64,000 bases of DNA from Ohtaekwangia sp036786105 (GCF_036786105.1 NZ_DAIQRQ010000005.1:62001-126000), one strand, 5' to 3'; shown: positions 17,222-26,203, numbered from the stretch's first letter. Notes: generated by a model not told the origin, from the sequence alone. Program-made: numbers and translations.

Positions 17222-17258
17222 CGGATGGTGGCCCCTTACCGACCATCCGAGAGGGGCT
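17222..17258 (+). promoter_or_regulatory. Two mutually exclusive hairpins in the nadA leader
   Basis: CGGATGGT (17222-17229) pairs perfectly with ACCATCCG (17242-17249). GCCCCT in its loop (17231-17236) pairs with AGGGGC (17252-17257), with a GU pair possible at each end. The two helices interleave. The 2-nt connection after the first helix is too short for both to form as a simple H-type pseudoknot, so they are better read as alternatives. The element sits just after the globin stop and 56 bp before nadA. It could be an attenuator or a 3' end of the globin mRNA. It matches no riboswitch class that I recognise. Confidence 0.4.
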
Positions 17259-17313
17259 ACAGGAACTCTGAACATTTAGCGTTATTTTCGCACCGCCTGG
17301 TGCAAAACATAAA

Positions 17314-18324
17314 ATGGTAACAGACGAAATCATCGCAAAAGCTGCCGGTAAACTTCAGCAAAAAGGTTTTCTGGATATTCCGGTAGATAAGCAAACCAAT
17401 CTGGTGGATGCTATAAACCGCCTGCGCAAAGAGAAAAATGCAGTCATTCTCGCACACTACTATCAAACTCCGGATATACAGGATGTAGCCGACTATGTAG
17501 GCGATAGTTTAGGGCTTTCGCAGCAGGCTGCAGCCACCACAGCCGATATGATCGTGTTTGCCGGTGTTCACTTCATGGGGGAAACGGCCAAGATTCTCAA
17601 CCCTGATAAAAAGGTATTACTGCCTGATTTAAAGGCAGGTTGCTCTCTGGCAGAATCAGCGCCACCGGATCTGTTTCGTAAATTCAAGGAAGCCCATCCT
17701 GATCACATCGTGATCACCTATATCAACTGTACAGCCGAGATTAAGGCGATGAGTGATATCATCTGTACATCCGCCAATGCAGAGAAGATTGTAAACGCAG
17801 TGCCGAAAGACAAGCCTATCATCTTTGCTCCCGATAAGAACCTGGGTCGTTATCTCATCAATAAAACCGGAAGAGATATGTTGTTGTGGGATGGCGCGTG
17901 CATTGTGCACGAAGCCTTTGCAATCGATAAATTACTGGACCTCCACAAACAACATCCGAACGCGAAGATTGTAGCACACCCGGAATCAGAATCACATATA
18001 TTGAAAGTAGCGCATTATATAGGGTCAACTACCGGTATGATAAACTTCGTGAAGAAAGACGAAGGCAACGAGTATATTATTGCTACAGAAGCCGGTATAC
18101 TTCACCAGATGGCCAAAGAAGTGCCACACAAAAGTCTTATACCGGCGCCCAGTCATGAAGATAACACCTGCGCCTGCAGCGAATGTGCTTTTATGCGGAT
18201 GAATACATTGGAGAAACTATATCTTTGTCTCAAGTATGAACTGCCGGAGATACAAGTACCGGAAGATATACGTAAAAAAGCATTGATTCCGATTCAGCGC
18301 ATGCTGGAAATCTCTAAAAACTGA
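17314..18324 (+). CDS. nadA: Quinolinate synthase A
   Basis: A 336-residue [4Fe-4S] enzyme that condenses iminoaspartate with dihydroxyacetone phosphate to quinolinate, the first committed part of de novo NAD synthesis. Family motifs are AVILAHYYQTPDIQDVADYVG, GVHFMGETAKIL, and cluster-ligand cysteines in DLKAGCSLAE, YINCTAEIKA and the C-terminal CACSECAFM. Length is normal for the type without extra domains. The nadB gene starts 3 bp after its stop, so both are cotranscribed, which fits since NadB supplies unstable iminoaspartate. Confidence 0.95.
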   Translation: MVTDEIIAKAAGKLQQKGFLDIPVDKQTNLVDAINRLRKEKNAVILAHYYQTPDIQDVADYVGDSLGLSQQAAATTADMIVFAGVHFMGETAKILNPDKKVLLPDLKAGCSLAESAPPDLFRKFKEAHPDHIVITYINCTAEIKAMSDIICTSANAEKIVNAVPKDKPIIFAPDKNLGRYLINKTGRDMLLWDGACIVHEAFAIDKLLDLHKQHPNAKIVAHPESESHILKVAHYIGSTTGMINFVKKDEGNEYIIATEAGILHQMAKEVPHKSLIPAPSHEDNTCACSECAFMRMNTLEKLYLCLKYELPEIQVPEDIRKKALIPIQRMLEISKN

Positions 18325-18326
18325 TC

Positions 18327-19898
18327 ATGCCTCAAACAGATGTTCTCATCATCGGTTCCGGTATTGCCGGGCTGTCGTTCGCTATAAAAACAGCCAAGCG
18401 CTTTCCCGATCAATCCATTACCGTTATCACCAAAGCAGACGACAGCGAGTCGAACACCAAGTATGCACAAGGTGGTATAGCGGTTGTGCTGGATGAACTT
18501 ACGGACTCATTTCAAAAACATATAGACGACACGCTGCGCGCAGGCGATGGGTTGTGCGATCGTGAAGTAGTGGAGCTCGTGGTGAAGGAAGGGCCTGAAC
18601 GTCTGGAAGAGATTATTGACTGGGGGGTTGAGTTCGACCAGGATGAATCGGGCAACCTCGCGCTCGGCCGGGAAGGCGGACATACTGCCAAGCGAATTAT
18701 ACATTATAAAGATATTACCGGCTGGCAGATCGAGCAGAGCTTGTTGAAGCAAGTCAGTACGCTATCGAATATTACTTTACTGTCGCATCATTTCTCGATC
18801 GACTTAATTACTGAGCACCATTTCAAGTATAAGATATCGCAGCCACAGCCGGGTATAACATGTTATGGCGCGTATGTAATGGATCAGCATACCTGCAAGA
18901 TTGAGAAGTATACTGCAAAAGTAACGATGCTGGCCACCGGTGGTTCGGGCCAGGTATATAGAACCACTACCAATCCGCTGATTGCTACAGGCGATGGTGT
19001 GGCGATGGCCTATCGCGCTATGGCAAAAGTGCGCGACATGGAATTTGTGCAATTTCATCCCACAGCATTTTATTCGAAAGATGATAATCCTTCGTTCCTG
19101 ATCACCGAAGCTATACGCGGACACGGTGCTTATCTGCGTGCGAAAGACGGTGAGCGTTTCATGTTTCGATACGATGAACGTGCCGAGCTGGCATCACGCG
19201 ATATTGTAGCGCAGGCTATCGACAATGAGTTGATTACGCGTGGTGATGAATGTGTATACCTTGATTGTACACATTTGCCGAAAGAAGATTTCGTATCGCA
19301 TTTCCCGAACATTTATGAGAAGTGTTTGAGCAAAGGCATTGATATAACCCGCGAGATGATTCCGGTAGTGCCTGCTGCACATTACCAATGTGGAGGCATT
19401 GAAGTAGATGTGTTCGGAAGAACCTCCATTGCGAATCTATATGCATGCGGAGAATGCTCACGTACCGGACTGCATGGTGCAAACAGACTTGCTTCTAATT
19501 CATTGCTGGAAGCTATTGTATTTGCACACCGTTGTTTTACCGATGTTGAAAGTAAACTGAGTTACATTGCAGTGCCTGATACTATACCCGACTGGAATGC
19601 AGAGGGCACCACGATACCACGCGAGCAAATTCTCATTACACACAACCGGAAAGAGTTACGTGATCTGATGAGCGATTATGTAGCGATTGTTCGCTCGAAC
19701 GAGCGCCTGCAACGCGCATTAAAGCGCATCGACATCATGTATCATGAAAACGAAAAACTATACGATGAGGCGGTACTCTCACCGCAGCTTTGTGAGTTGA
19801 GAAACTTGCTCACCATTGCCTATATCATTACACGCCAGTCGCTGGAGAGAAAAGAGAATCGCGGAGGTTTCTATAACATTGACCTCGTTCGAAAATAA
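18327..19898 (+). CDS. nadB: L-aspartate oxidase
   Basis: A 523-residue flavoprotein that oxidises L-aspartate to iminoaspartate for NadA. The FAD-binding dinucleotide fold opens the protein (DVLIIGSGIAGLSFAIK), followed by SNTKYAQGGIAVVL, the substrate-site segment GREGGHTAKRI, and ARG-type motifs EFVQFHPTAF and HYQCGGIEVD. The C-terminal helical domain (about 420-520) is of the succinate-dehydrogenase flavoprotein type. It is the last gene of the nadAB unit and converges on uvrB with only 17 bp between stops and no visible terminator. Confidence 0.95.
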   Translation: MPQTDVLIIGSGIAGLSFAIKTAKRFPDQSITVITKADDSESNTKYAQGGIAVVLDELTDSFQKHIDDTLRAGDGLCDREVVELVVKEGPERLEEIIDWGVEFDQDESGNLALGREGGHTAKRIIHYKDITGWQIEQSLLKQVSTLSNITLLSHHFSIDLITEHHFKYKISQPQPGITCYGAYVMDQHTCKIEKYTAKVTMLATGGSGQVYRTTTNPLIATGDGVAMAYRAMAKVRDMEFVQFHPTAFYSKDDNPSFLITEAIRGHGAYLRAKDGERFMFRYDERAELASRDIVAQAIDNELITRGDECVYLDCTHLPKEDFVSHFPNIYEKCLSKGIDITREMIPVVPAAHYQCGGIEVDVFGRTSIANLYACGECSRTGLHGANRLASNSLLEAIVFAHRCFTDVESKLSYIAVPDTIPDWNAEGTTIPREQILITHNRKELRDLMSDYVAIVRSNERLQRALKRIDIMYHENEKLYDEAVLSPQLCELRNLLTIAYIITRQSLERKENRGGFYNIDLVRK

Positions 19899-19915
19899 TA
19901 TATATAGCAGGCAGA

Positions 19916-21940
19916 CTACTTCCTTTCTTCGAGCATTTTTTGGATCGCCATGTACTCATCGCGTAGCTTGGCAGCTTCCATGAACTCCAGTTCCTTCGCT
20001 GCTTTCTCCATGGCCTTGCGTGTGCGCTCTGCCATCTTCGTTAATTCTTCTTTGCTGAGATAAGCCACTACCGGATCGGCTGCCAGTGTAACTTCTTCGT
20101 TCTCCACATAGTAATTGCGTGTGGATTTTTTCGAGTCGGCCACTTTCGTTTGCCCGAGTATCGCCTCTTTTGATTTAAGAACCGTTTTTGGCGTAATGCC
20201 GTTGGCTTTATTATAGTCGAGCTGAATTTTCCTTCTGCGATTCGTTTCTTCAATGGCTACCTGCATTGATTCGGTGATGCTATCGGCATACATAATTACG
20301 CGGCCATTCGCGTTACGCGCAGCACGACCGATGGTCTGCACCAGCGAACGTTGATTGCGGAGGAATCCTTCTTTATCGGCATCGAGTATCGCTACCAGCG
20401 AAACTTCCGGAAGGTCCAGCCCTTCGCGCAACAAGTTTACACCTACCAGTACATCATATACTCCGAGTCGTAATTCGCGCAGCAGCTCAACGCGTTCCAG
20501 TGTGTGCACTTCCGAATGTATATAGCGGCATTTTATACCTACGCGATCCATATACTTGGTAAGCTCTTCAGCCATGCGCTTGGTGAGCGTTGTTACCAGC
20601 ACGCGTTCATGTTTCTTGACGCGTTCGTCAATCTCTTCAAGCAGATCATCGATCTGATTTTTGCTCGGCCGCACATCGATCTCCGGATCAAGCAATCCTG
20701 TAGGACGAATGAGCTGCTCTATTACAACACCTTCTGATTTTCTCAATTCATATTCAGCCGGTGTTGCACTCACATAGATTACCTGGTTGGTGAGCGCTTC
20801 AAATTCATTGAACGTCAGCGGGCGGTTATCCAGCGCGGAGGGAAGACGAAAACCATAGTCTACCAGGTTTACTTTGCGTGAGCGGTCGCCACCCCACATG
20901 GCCCGTATCTGTGGTACCGTTACGTGGCTCTCATCAATCACGATTAAAAAGTCATCAGGGAAATAATCGATGAGGCAGAACGGACGTGCACCCGGTAAGC
21001 GCCTGTCGAAGTAGCGTGAGTAATTTTCTATACCGGAGCAATATCCCAGCTCACGCATCATCTCGATGTCAAACTCAGTACGTTCCTTTAAACGCTTTGC
21101 TTCAAGGTGTCGCAGCTCCGTTTCAAACATCTTTACCTGTGCTACCATGTCGTCCTGTATCTCACGTATAGCCTGGTGCAGTAAATCTTTGCCTGTTACG
21201 AAGAGGTTTGCCGGAAAGATGGTTACTACTTTTTCATCTGAAATTTTTTTGCCTGTATGCGGATCGATGCGTTGAATGGATTCTATTTCATCGCCCCAAA
21301 AATATATCCGTATAGCATAATCGGCATACGCCAGAAATACATCTACTGTATCACCTTTCACACGGAATGTGCCGCGTTTAAAATCAAGCTCTGTGCGATG
21401 ATAGAGTATATCAACCAATGCAAACAGCAGCTTGTTGCGCGCGATCACTTCTCCCGCTTTCAGCTTGATCACATTTTTTCCAAACTCTTCCGGGTTACCG
21501 ATACCATATATACACGATACCGATGCTACTACAATAACATCCCTTCGGCCGGTGAGCAGGGAAGAGGTAGCACTCAGCCGTAGCTTCTCGATCTCTTCGT
21601 TAATGGAAAGATCTTTTTCGATATAAAGATTGGAAGAAGGTATAAATGCTTCCGGCTGATAATAGTCGTAGTACGATATAAAATACTCCACAGCATTCTC
21701 CGGAAAGAATTGTTTGAACTCTCCATACAATTGTGCTGCAAGCGTTTTGTTATGACTCAAAACCAGTGTCGGCCGATTGCTCTGCGCAATCACATTGGCC
21801 ATGGTAAATGTTTTTCCGGATCCTGTTACACCTAAAAGTGTCTGGTGTGCCTCGCCTTCGTTAAGACCTCTTATCAATTGTTTGATCGCCTGAGGCTGAT
21901 CGCCGGTAGGCACGTATTCGCTGTTGAGTTTGAAATCCAT
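19916..21940 (-). CDS. uvrB: Excinuclease ABC subunit B
   Basis: A 674-residue damage-recognition helicase-like subunit of nucleotide excision repair. Walker A (GVTGSGKTFTM, Lys43), the beta-hairpin motif ISYYDYYQPEAF, Walker B DESHV, and helicase motifs VSATPAEYEL and QTIGRAARNANGRV are all present. The C-terminal UVR domain (about 635-670, AKELEFMEAAKLRDEYMAIQ) contacts UvrC. It is a single gene with its start within the repeat-rich spacer. Confidence 0.96.
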   Translation of the reverse strand: MDFKLNSEYVPTGDQPQAIKQLIRGLNEGEAHQTLLGVTGSGKTFTMANVIAQSNRPTLVLSHNKTLAAQLYGEFKQFFPENAVEYFISYYDYYQPEAFIPSSNLYIEKDLSINEEIEKLRLSATSSLLTGRRDVIVVASVSCIYGIGNPEEFGKNVIKLKAGEVIARNKLLFALVDILYHRTELDFKRGTFRVKGDTVDVFLAYADYAIRIYFWGDEIESIQRIDPHTGKKISDEKVVTIFPANLFVTGKDLLHQAIREIQDDMVAQVKMFETELRHLEAKRLKERTEFDIEMMRELGYCSGIENYSRYFDRRLPGARPFCLIDYFPDDFLIVIDESHVTVPQIRAMWGGDRSRKVNLVDYGFRLPSALDNRPLTFNEFEALTNQVIYVSATPAEYELRKSEGVVIEQLIRPTGLLDPEIDVRPSKNQIDDLLEEIDERVKKHERVLVTTLTKRMAEELTKYMDRVGIKCRYIHSEVHTLERVELLRELRLGVYDVLVGVNLLREGLDLPEVSLVAILDADKEGFLRNQRSLVQTIGRAARNANGRVIMYADSITESMQVAIEETNRRRKIQLDYNKANGITPKTVLKSKEAILGQTKVADSKKSTRNYYVENEEVTLAADPVVAYLSKEELTKMAERTRKAMEKAAKELEFMEAAKLRDEYMAIQKMLEERK

Positions 21941-21947
21941 GAAGTAA

Positions 21948-22001
21948 GTTAATCGTTATCCTTCGAGTAAGTTACACGTTATCCGTTAATGGTTAATCGT
22001 C
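21948..22001. repeat. Dispersed intergenic repeat, locus B1
   Basis: GTTAATCGTTATC at 21948-21960 and GTTACACGTTATCCGTTAA at 21971-21989, followed by GGTTAATCGT at 21991-22000. These are variants of the reverse complement of TAACGTGTAACGATTAAC. The array starts 8 bp upstream of the uvrB start codon, so uvrB must be transcribed through it. Confidence 0.6.
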
Positions 22002-22018
22002 TTGCGGTGTGAAATAGT

Positions 22019-22090
22019 TCAATGGGAGAACCTCCACTTGTACCTCAAAACCATTCCTAACGAATAGTAATGGCCTTGTGTTTCTATCAC
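22019..22090 (-). pseudogene. Possible C-terminal remnant of an outer-membrane protein
   Basis: Read on the minus strand, the frame ends HYYSLGMVLRYKWRFSH then stop. The alternating aromatic/hydrophobic pattern is that of a last beta-barrel strand of a Bacteroidota outer-membrane protein. No start and no upstream coding sequence exist, since the frame runs back into the terminator at 22105. This is a short resemblance and could be chance. Confidence 0.25.
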
Positions 22091-22104
22091 TGGCAATAAA
22101 AAAA

Positions 22105-22134
22105 CAAGAGTCGCCCGGCTTTGAGCGACTCTCG
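22105..22134 (-). terminator. Terminator of the EPS-aroE run
   Basis: On the minus strand: GAGTCGC stem arm (22125-22131 complement), 10-nt loop, GCGACTC arm (22108-22114 complement), then TTGTTTTTTTATTG. The core stem is 7 bp plus an A-T pair. It lies about 100 bp after the aroE stop and ends the long minus-strand gene series. Confidence 0.7.
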
Positions 22135-22141
22135 TTTATCT

Positions 22142-22240
22142 GTTAATCGTTTTTATCCGTTAATCGTTATTAGCTATCCGTTATTAGTTATTGGCTTGTC
22201 GTTTAACTCTTAACCTGTAACGGTTAACGGCTACACGTTA
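22142..22240. repeat. Dispersed intergenic repeat, locus B2, including the aroE stop codon
   Basis: GTTAATCGT (22142), CCGTTAATCGTTATTAG (22158-22173), CCGTTATTAGTTATT, ACTCTTAACCTGTAACGGTTAACGG, and CTACACGTTA. These are degenerate copies of the same family as loci A and C. The TTA at 22238-22240 that forms the stop codon of aroE is part of an ACACGTTA unit. Confidence 0.6.
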
Positions 22241-22981
22241 GTTATTCCAGATGGTCCACGACTTCTCAGCCTGTACATGCAGCATCTCCAATCCGTTTTT
22301 AATAGTTGCATTGCGCATTTCTGACTTTTGCAGGAACAGCGTGCGGGCCGGATTGTAGATCAGGTCGTATACATAGTGCTCGCTGCCAATGTGCTCGTAA
22401 TTGATCGGCGGCATCGCTTCCGTTTTGGGGCTCATGCCGAGCGGTGTTGTATTGATGATCAGTTTTGAATTTTCAATGAGTGAAGGATTCTTATCGAGAT
22501 CTTCGTACGTAATAATGCCTGATTTTGCTTCGCGTGAAACCAACTGATAATCGATCTTCAGTTTCTTCAGCGCTTCCTGTACTGCTTTAGAGGAGCCGCC
22601 CGTTCCGAGAACAAGCGCCTTGAACGTTTTATCTTTAGGCAACCACTTCTCCAGCGTTTCGAAAAATGCGTCTGAATCGGTATTGAATCCTTTCAACTTG
22701 CCATCTTTTATACTGATCACATTCACTGCACCAATTTTCTTGGCAAAGCCATCTACTTCGTCCAGGTATTTGAGCACTTGTTCTTTGTAAGGGATGGTAA
22801 CGTTGAGACCGGTAAGGCCCTTTGTATCTTTTAAAAGGCTTTCGATTTCGGTGATGTTGCCTAACGGAAATAATTCGTAGCGGTAGTCTCGCAGACCTTC
22901 GCGAAAAAATTTCTCATCAAAATAAGACTTTGAGAACGAATGACTAACGGTTCCCCCGATTAGTCCGAATACTTTTTCCAT
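22238..22981 (-). CDS. aroE: Shikimate dehydrogenase
   Basis: A 247-residue NADPH-dependent enzyme reducing 3-dehydroshikimate to shikimate in aromatic amino acid synthesis. Substrate-site residues appear in GGTVSHSFSKSYFD (Ser-Ser pair) and NVTIPYKEQVL (catalytic Lys), with NTDSDAFFETL. The nucleotide fold is VLGTGGSSKAV, followed by NTTPLGMSP. At 247 residues it is slightly shorter than the usual 270, as common in the phylum. The gene is separated from the DUF368 gene by one base, suggesting cotranslation. Confidence 0.92.
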   Translation of the reverse strand: MEKVFGLIGGTVSHSFSKSYFDEKFFREGLRDYRYELFPLGNITEIESLLKDTKGLTGLNVTIPYKEQVLKYLDEVDGFAKKIGAVNVISIKDGKLKGFNTDSDAFFETLEKWLPKDKTFKALVLGTGGSSKAVQEALKKLKIDYQLVSREAKSGIITYEDLDKNPSLIENSKLIINTTPLGMSPKTEAMPPINYEHIGSEHYVYDLIYNPARTLFLQKSEMRNATIKNGLEMLHVQAEKSWTIWNN

Positions 22982-22982
22982 G

Positions 22983-23921
22983 TTAGATGTTTGTTTTAAG
23001 TCTTGCCGTAATTCTTTCTGTTAATACTACTATAAACACACCGAGGGCCATCATAAGTATGGCTTGAAAAACGTGCGGATCTTTACCGGTAAGGGTAACA
23101 TAATCCCAGGGTAACACGCTTTTTTCAGCTACGGGCACCTGTTCTCCAGAGCCGTTGGTAACATACTGCTGTACCTGGCGCCAGGGCCATACTTTGTTAA
23201 GCGAACCCAGCATAAAGCCCGCCATGAAAGCTACAGCCGTGTTGCGGTAGTTATTCAGTACCCAGCTGAATACTCTGCTAAAGCCGAGGAGACCGATAAC
23301 ACCACCCATGAGAAACGTGATCAATACGATGCCATTAAATTTTGATACCGCATTGATAACCGCCTGATAGCGGTTAATGAACACCAGCAGAAATGCTCCC
23401 GACACTCCGGGCAGCAACATTCCGCAGCTGCACAATACGCCGGCTACAAAGATCATCCACAATGCAGCGGGTAATTGTAATGCATTCAGTCGCGTTAATG
23501 TGTACATGATTACAATTCCTGCTAAAAAAGCGAGCACCGTTCCAGCTGTCCAGCGGGTGATTTTGCGTAAGGCCAGCGGGGCCGCAATCAGAATCAATCC
23601 AAATAACAATGACCACAACGGAATGGAATAATACCGCAGCAGATACGCCATGGAAGGGGCGAGGAGGAATATGCTGGTAAAAATTCCTGCGAAAACGGTG
23701 AGAAGGAAATTGCCATTGATCTTTTGCCAAAATTCCGCAAAGCGGAATTTAACCAGCAGGCTGAAAGCCTCGCGATCAATGGCTCGGATGGAATATATAA
23801 GTTCCTGGTGTATTCCGGTAACAAAAGCCACAGTGCCTCCCGATATACCGGGAATAACATCCACGGCCCCCATGCTTAGTCCTTTTACGTAGAGTAGAAT
23901 ATAGTCCAGTGCTTTCTTCAA
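22983..23921 (-). CDS. DUF368 membrane protein (polyprenyl-phosphate translocase family)
   Basis: A 312-residue polytopic protein with about eight to ten helices. The DUF368 signature is clear: GLSMGAVDVIPGISGGTVAFVTGI at the start and CGMLLPGVSGAFLLVFINRY in the second half, two inverted copies of an (I/L)PG(I/V)SG motif. Members of DUF368 have been reported as undecaprenyl-phosphate translocases (PopT) that return the lipid carrier to the cytoplasmic face. Its position at the end of the exopolysaccharide gene run fits recycling of the lipid carrier used in glycan assembly. The link is inference from context. Confidence 0.87.
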   Translation of the reverse strand: MKKALDYILLYVKGLSMGAVDVIPGISGGTVAFVTGIHQELIYSIRAIDREAFSLLVKFRFAEFWQKINGNFLLTVFAGIFTSIFLLAPSMAYLLRYYSIPLWSLLFGLILIAAPLALRKITRWTAGTVLAFLAGIVIMYTLTRLNALQLPAALWMIFVAGVLCSCGMLLPGVSGAFLLVFINRYQAVINAVSKFNGIVLITFLMGGVIGLLGFSRVFSWVLNNYRNTAVAFMAGFMLGSLNKVWPWRQVQQYVTNGSGEQVPVAEKSVLPWDYVTLTGKDPHVFQAILMMALGVFIVVLTERITARLKTNI

Positions 23922-23933
23922 TACGTTGTTTCC

Positions 23934-24737
23934 TTAGTCAATTTCAAAAGGAGGAGCTGTGTTTGTTTTCTTCTTTTCTATACCGAGAAAATGTAAAAAG
24001 GTATCACCGCGTAACCCCAGGCGGATGGTTTCCAGCGGAATAACTTCTTCGGGGGCAATGTTGCCAAGGTTTACGTTGGCACCCAACAGTTTAATGAACC
24101 ATACTTGCTGCGCTTTCTGCGGTGCTTCCCATATAATTTTCTCGAAGGGAATTTTCGTCAGAATCTCCTGAACGAGACCTGAGCGAACTTCACCGGTGGA
24201 ACGGAACAATCCCACGTTACCACCTTCGCGTGCCTCACCAATTACTTTCCACGCACCGGCATCCAGCTCTTTTTGCATAAGCTCGATCCACTGATACGGG
24301 GGAATAATTTTGTCTGCATCTTTAGACCCGACTTCAGAGAGTACCGTTACCTGTTCTGAAAGTTTTGCTATGTAATCGCACTTCTTGTCGTGATCAATAT
24401 CCATCGATCCGTCTGAGACTTCTGCGAACGACATATCAAATTTGTCGAGCAATTTGCGATAATCGTCAAACTGATTGCGAACAACAAACGCTTCGAAGAG
24501 TGTTCCTCCGAAATAAACCGGTATACCTGCTTCTTTAAAGACTTGCAGTTTTTCTTTCAGCTTCGGTGTAACGAATGATGTAGCCCATCCTAACTTAACA
24601 ATATCAACATGATCTGCACAGGTACTGACAAAGTCTTCGGCTTCACGGATACTCAGGCCCTTGTCCATGGCCATGGTAAAACCGTATTGCCTGGGCTTTT
24701 TGGTACGCTCAGGCAGGTTGTTAAGGTCGTAATTCAT
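23934..24737 (-). CDS. Phosphosulfolactate synthase (ComA family) homologue
   Basis: A 267-residue TIM-barrel protein of the ComA family. Matching segments are DKGLSIREAEDF, VDIVKLGWATSFV, YFGGTLFEAFVVR, EVSDGSMDID and VIGEAREGGNVGLF. The family adds sulfite to phosphoenolpyruvate to make phosphosulfolactate, the first step of coenzyme M synthesis in archaea. In bacteria without coenzyme M, such homologues may feed sulfolactate or cysteate pools, for example for sulfonolipids. The start ATG overlaps the stop of the TPR gene by one base, so translation is likely coupled. Confidence 0.85.
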   Translation of the reverse strand: MNYDLNNLPERTKKPRQYGFTMAMDKGLSIREAEDFVSTCADHVDIVKLGWATSFVTPKLKEKLQVFKEAGIPVYFGGTLFEAFVVRNQFDDYRKLLDKFDMSFAEVSDGSMDIDHDKKCDYIAKLSEQVTVLSEVGSKDADKIIPPYQWIELMQKELDAGAWKVIGEAREGGNVGLFRSTGEVRSGLVQEILTKIPFEKIIWEAPQKAQQVWFIKLLGANVNLGNIAPEEVIPLETIRLGLRGDTFLHFLGIEKKKTNTAPPFEID

Positions 24738-26146
24738 TAATTATTGTCTTTTCTAAACTGCTCAATGATCTTATACAGAGCCTTTTGAGTTTCCAGTTTC
24801 GGAAAGAAATCAAACAAGGCCGTATGACCATCGAAGTCCAAAATTAAGGCATTTTCCAAATAATTAAAGGCTTCTTTAAAACGGCCCGATTCTATGAGGT
24901 AGACTACCATGCGATAGAAAAGCTCAGCATCGTCAGGTATTTCGTCAAAACCAGCTAACAGCGTCTCAATAGCCTTTTCATGAGCACCTTGCTCATAGTA
25001 GATAAACGACCAGTTCAGCCAGATTTCTTTATCGCTCGGATCAAGCTTGCTGGCCTCTTCATAGGCGTCAACGCTGGATACTGTGTTGCCAACTTTAAAT
25101 TCTGCGTGTGCTACAGCTTTCCAGTATTCGGAGTTCTCCGGGTGGATTTTTAATGCTTTGTTATAGAAATGAAGTGCCTGATACCATTTCTCCTGTTTCT
25201 CCAGGCAGGCACCTGCACCAAACCACGCTTCGTCATATAGCGTGTCGAGCTTGGATGCTTTCTGAAAATATTTCAGTCCCAACTCATATTGTTCCAGGCT
25301 TTCGTAAGCAGCGCCCAGGCAACAGTATACTTCAGGACTTGGTCCTTCAATATCAATTGTCTTGCGGAATGAATCGAGTGCTTTGGTATACTCACCCATG
25401 TTCATATAGGTGTTGCCGGTATTGAAGTAAGCAGAAGCAAACGTCTCATCGATCGTAATAGCATAATCGTATGCGTGGAGTGCTTCTTCAAATTTTTCAA
25501 GCTTGTTGTATACAATGCCCAAGTTATACCACGCAGCAGCAGAGTATGGATCTTCGTCAATAAACTTCTGATAGTATTCAATACTGCTTTCAAGCTGGCC
25601 GGTAACATCCAGGCAGAAGGCTAATTCATATAACGCACCGTCATGATTGATGTTGATCTCAATTGCCTGCTTGTATGCATCTATAGCCTGCGTATAGTTC
25701 TCCATGCTTTGATATGCAAGACCTATGCTATAGTATACTTCGTCTTTATCGTCAGCAAAAAGCAATGCCTGCTCAAAGTTCTCGATCGCTTCTTTGTGAT
25801 TACCCTTCAATGAAAGTATAGATCCTTTCGTTAGAAATATTTCAGGATCATTAGGCTGCAATGCATGCGCCTGATCAAGCAACTCAAGCGCTTCATTATA
25901 TTCTTCCAGGTTGGTAAGAATCTGCGCTTTTATAGTGATCAACTCTGTTGAAAAAGGATATTGACTGATGGCCTGATTAACAGCCTGTAATGCTTTATTA
26001 TGTTTGCCACGGAACATGTAAAAATCAATGATCTGTTCGTAGGCATCTAAATCGAAAAACTCAGCTTTCTTCTTACGGAGATGGTCTTCAAATCTTCTTA
26101 TCAGCTCGTTTCCTTCTTCTTCTCGTTTGCGGTATTCTCTCGCCAT
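24737..26146 (-). CDS. Tetratricopeptide-repeat protein (469 aa)
   Basis: A 469-residue soluble protein made almost entirely of TPR units. Typical helix pairs are seen roughly every 34 residues from about 35 to 460 (ALELLDQAHALQPNDPEIF, AIENFEQALLFADDKDEVY, ALHAYDYAITIDETFASAY, ALDSFRKTIDIEGPSPEVY). About 12 repeats can be counted. It has no signal peptide, so it acts as a cytoplasmic protein-interaction scaffold. The N-terminus is highly charged (MAREYRKREEEGNELIRRFE). It overlaps the downstream phosphosulfolactate synthase gene by one base. Confidence 0.88.
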   Translation of the reverse strand: MAREYRKREEEGNELIRRFEDHLRKKKAEFFDLDAYEQIIDFYMFRGKHNKALQAVNQAISQYPFSTELITIKAQILTNLEEYNEALELLDQAHALQPNDPEIFLTKGSILSLKGNHKEAIENFEQALLFADDKDEVYYSIGLAYQSMENYTQAIDAYKQAIEININHDGALYELAFCLDVTGQLESSIEYYQKFIDEDPYSAAAWYNLGIVYNKLEKFEEALHAYDYAITIDETFASAYFNTGNTYMNMGEYTKALDSFRKTIDIEGPSPEVYCCLGAAYESLEQYELGLKYFQKASKLDTLYDEAWFGAGACLEKQEKWYQALHFYNKALKIHPENSEYWKAVAHAEFKVGNTVSSVDAYEEASKLDPSDKEIWLNWSFIYYEQGAHEKAIETLLAGFDEIPDDAELFYRMVVYLIESGRFKEAFNYLENALILDFDGHTALFDFFPKLETQKALYKIIEQFRKDNN

Positions 26147-26203
26147 GGACTAAAGGTTTTCCTAAAATAGGTAAATTTTAACGTAAAGCTACGACCTTTC
26201 ATT

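Noticed and set aside
17222..17258. H-type pseudoknot in the nadA leader
   Set aside because: The 2-nt loop after helix A is too short to cross an 8-bp helix, so the two helices are better seen as alternatives.
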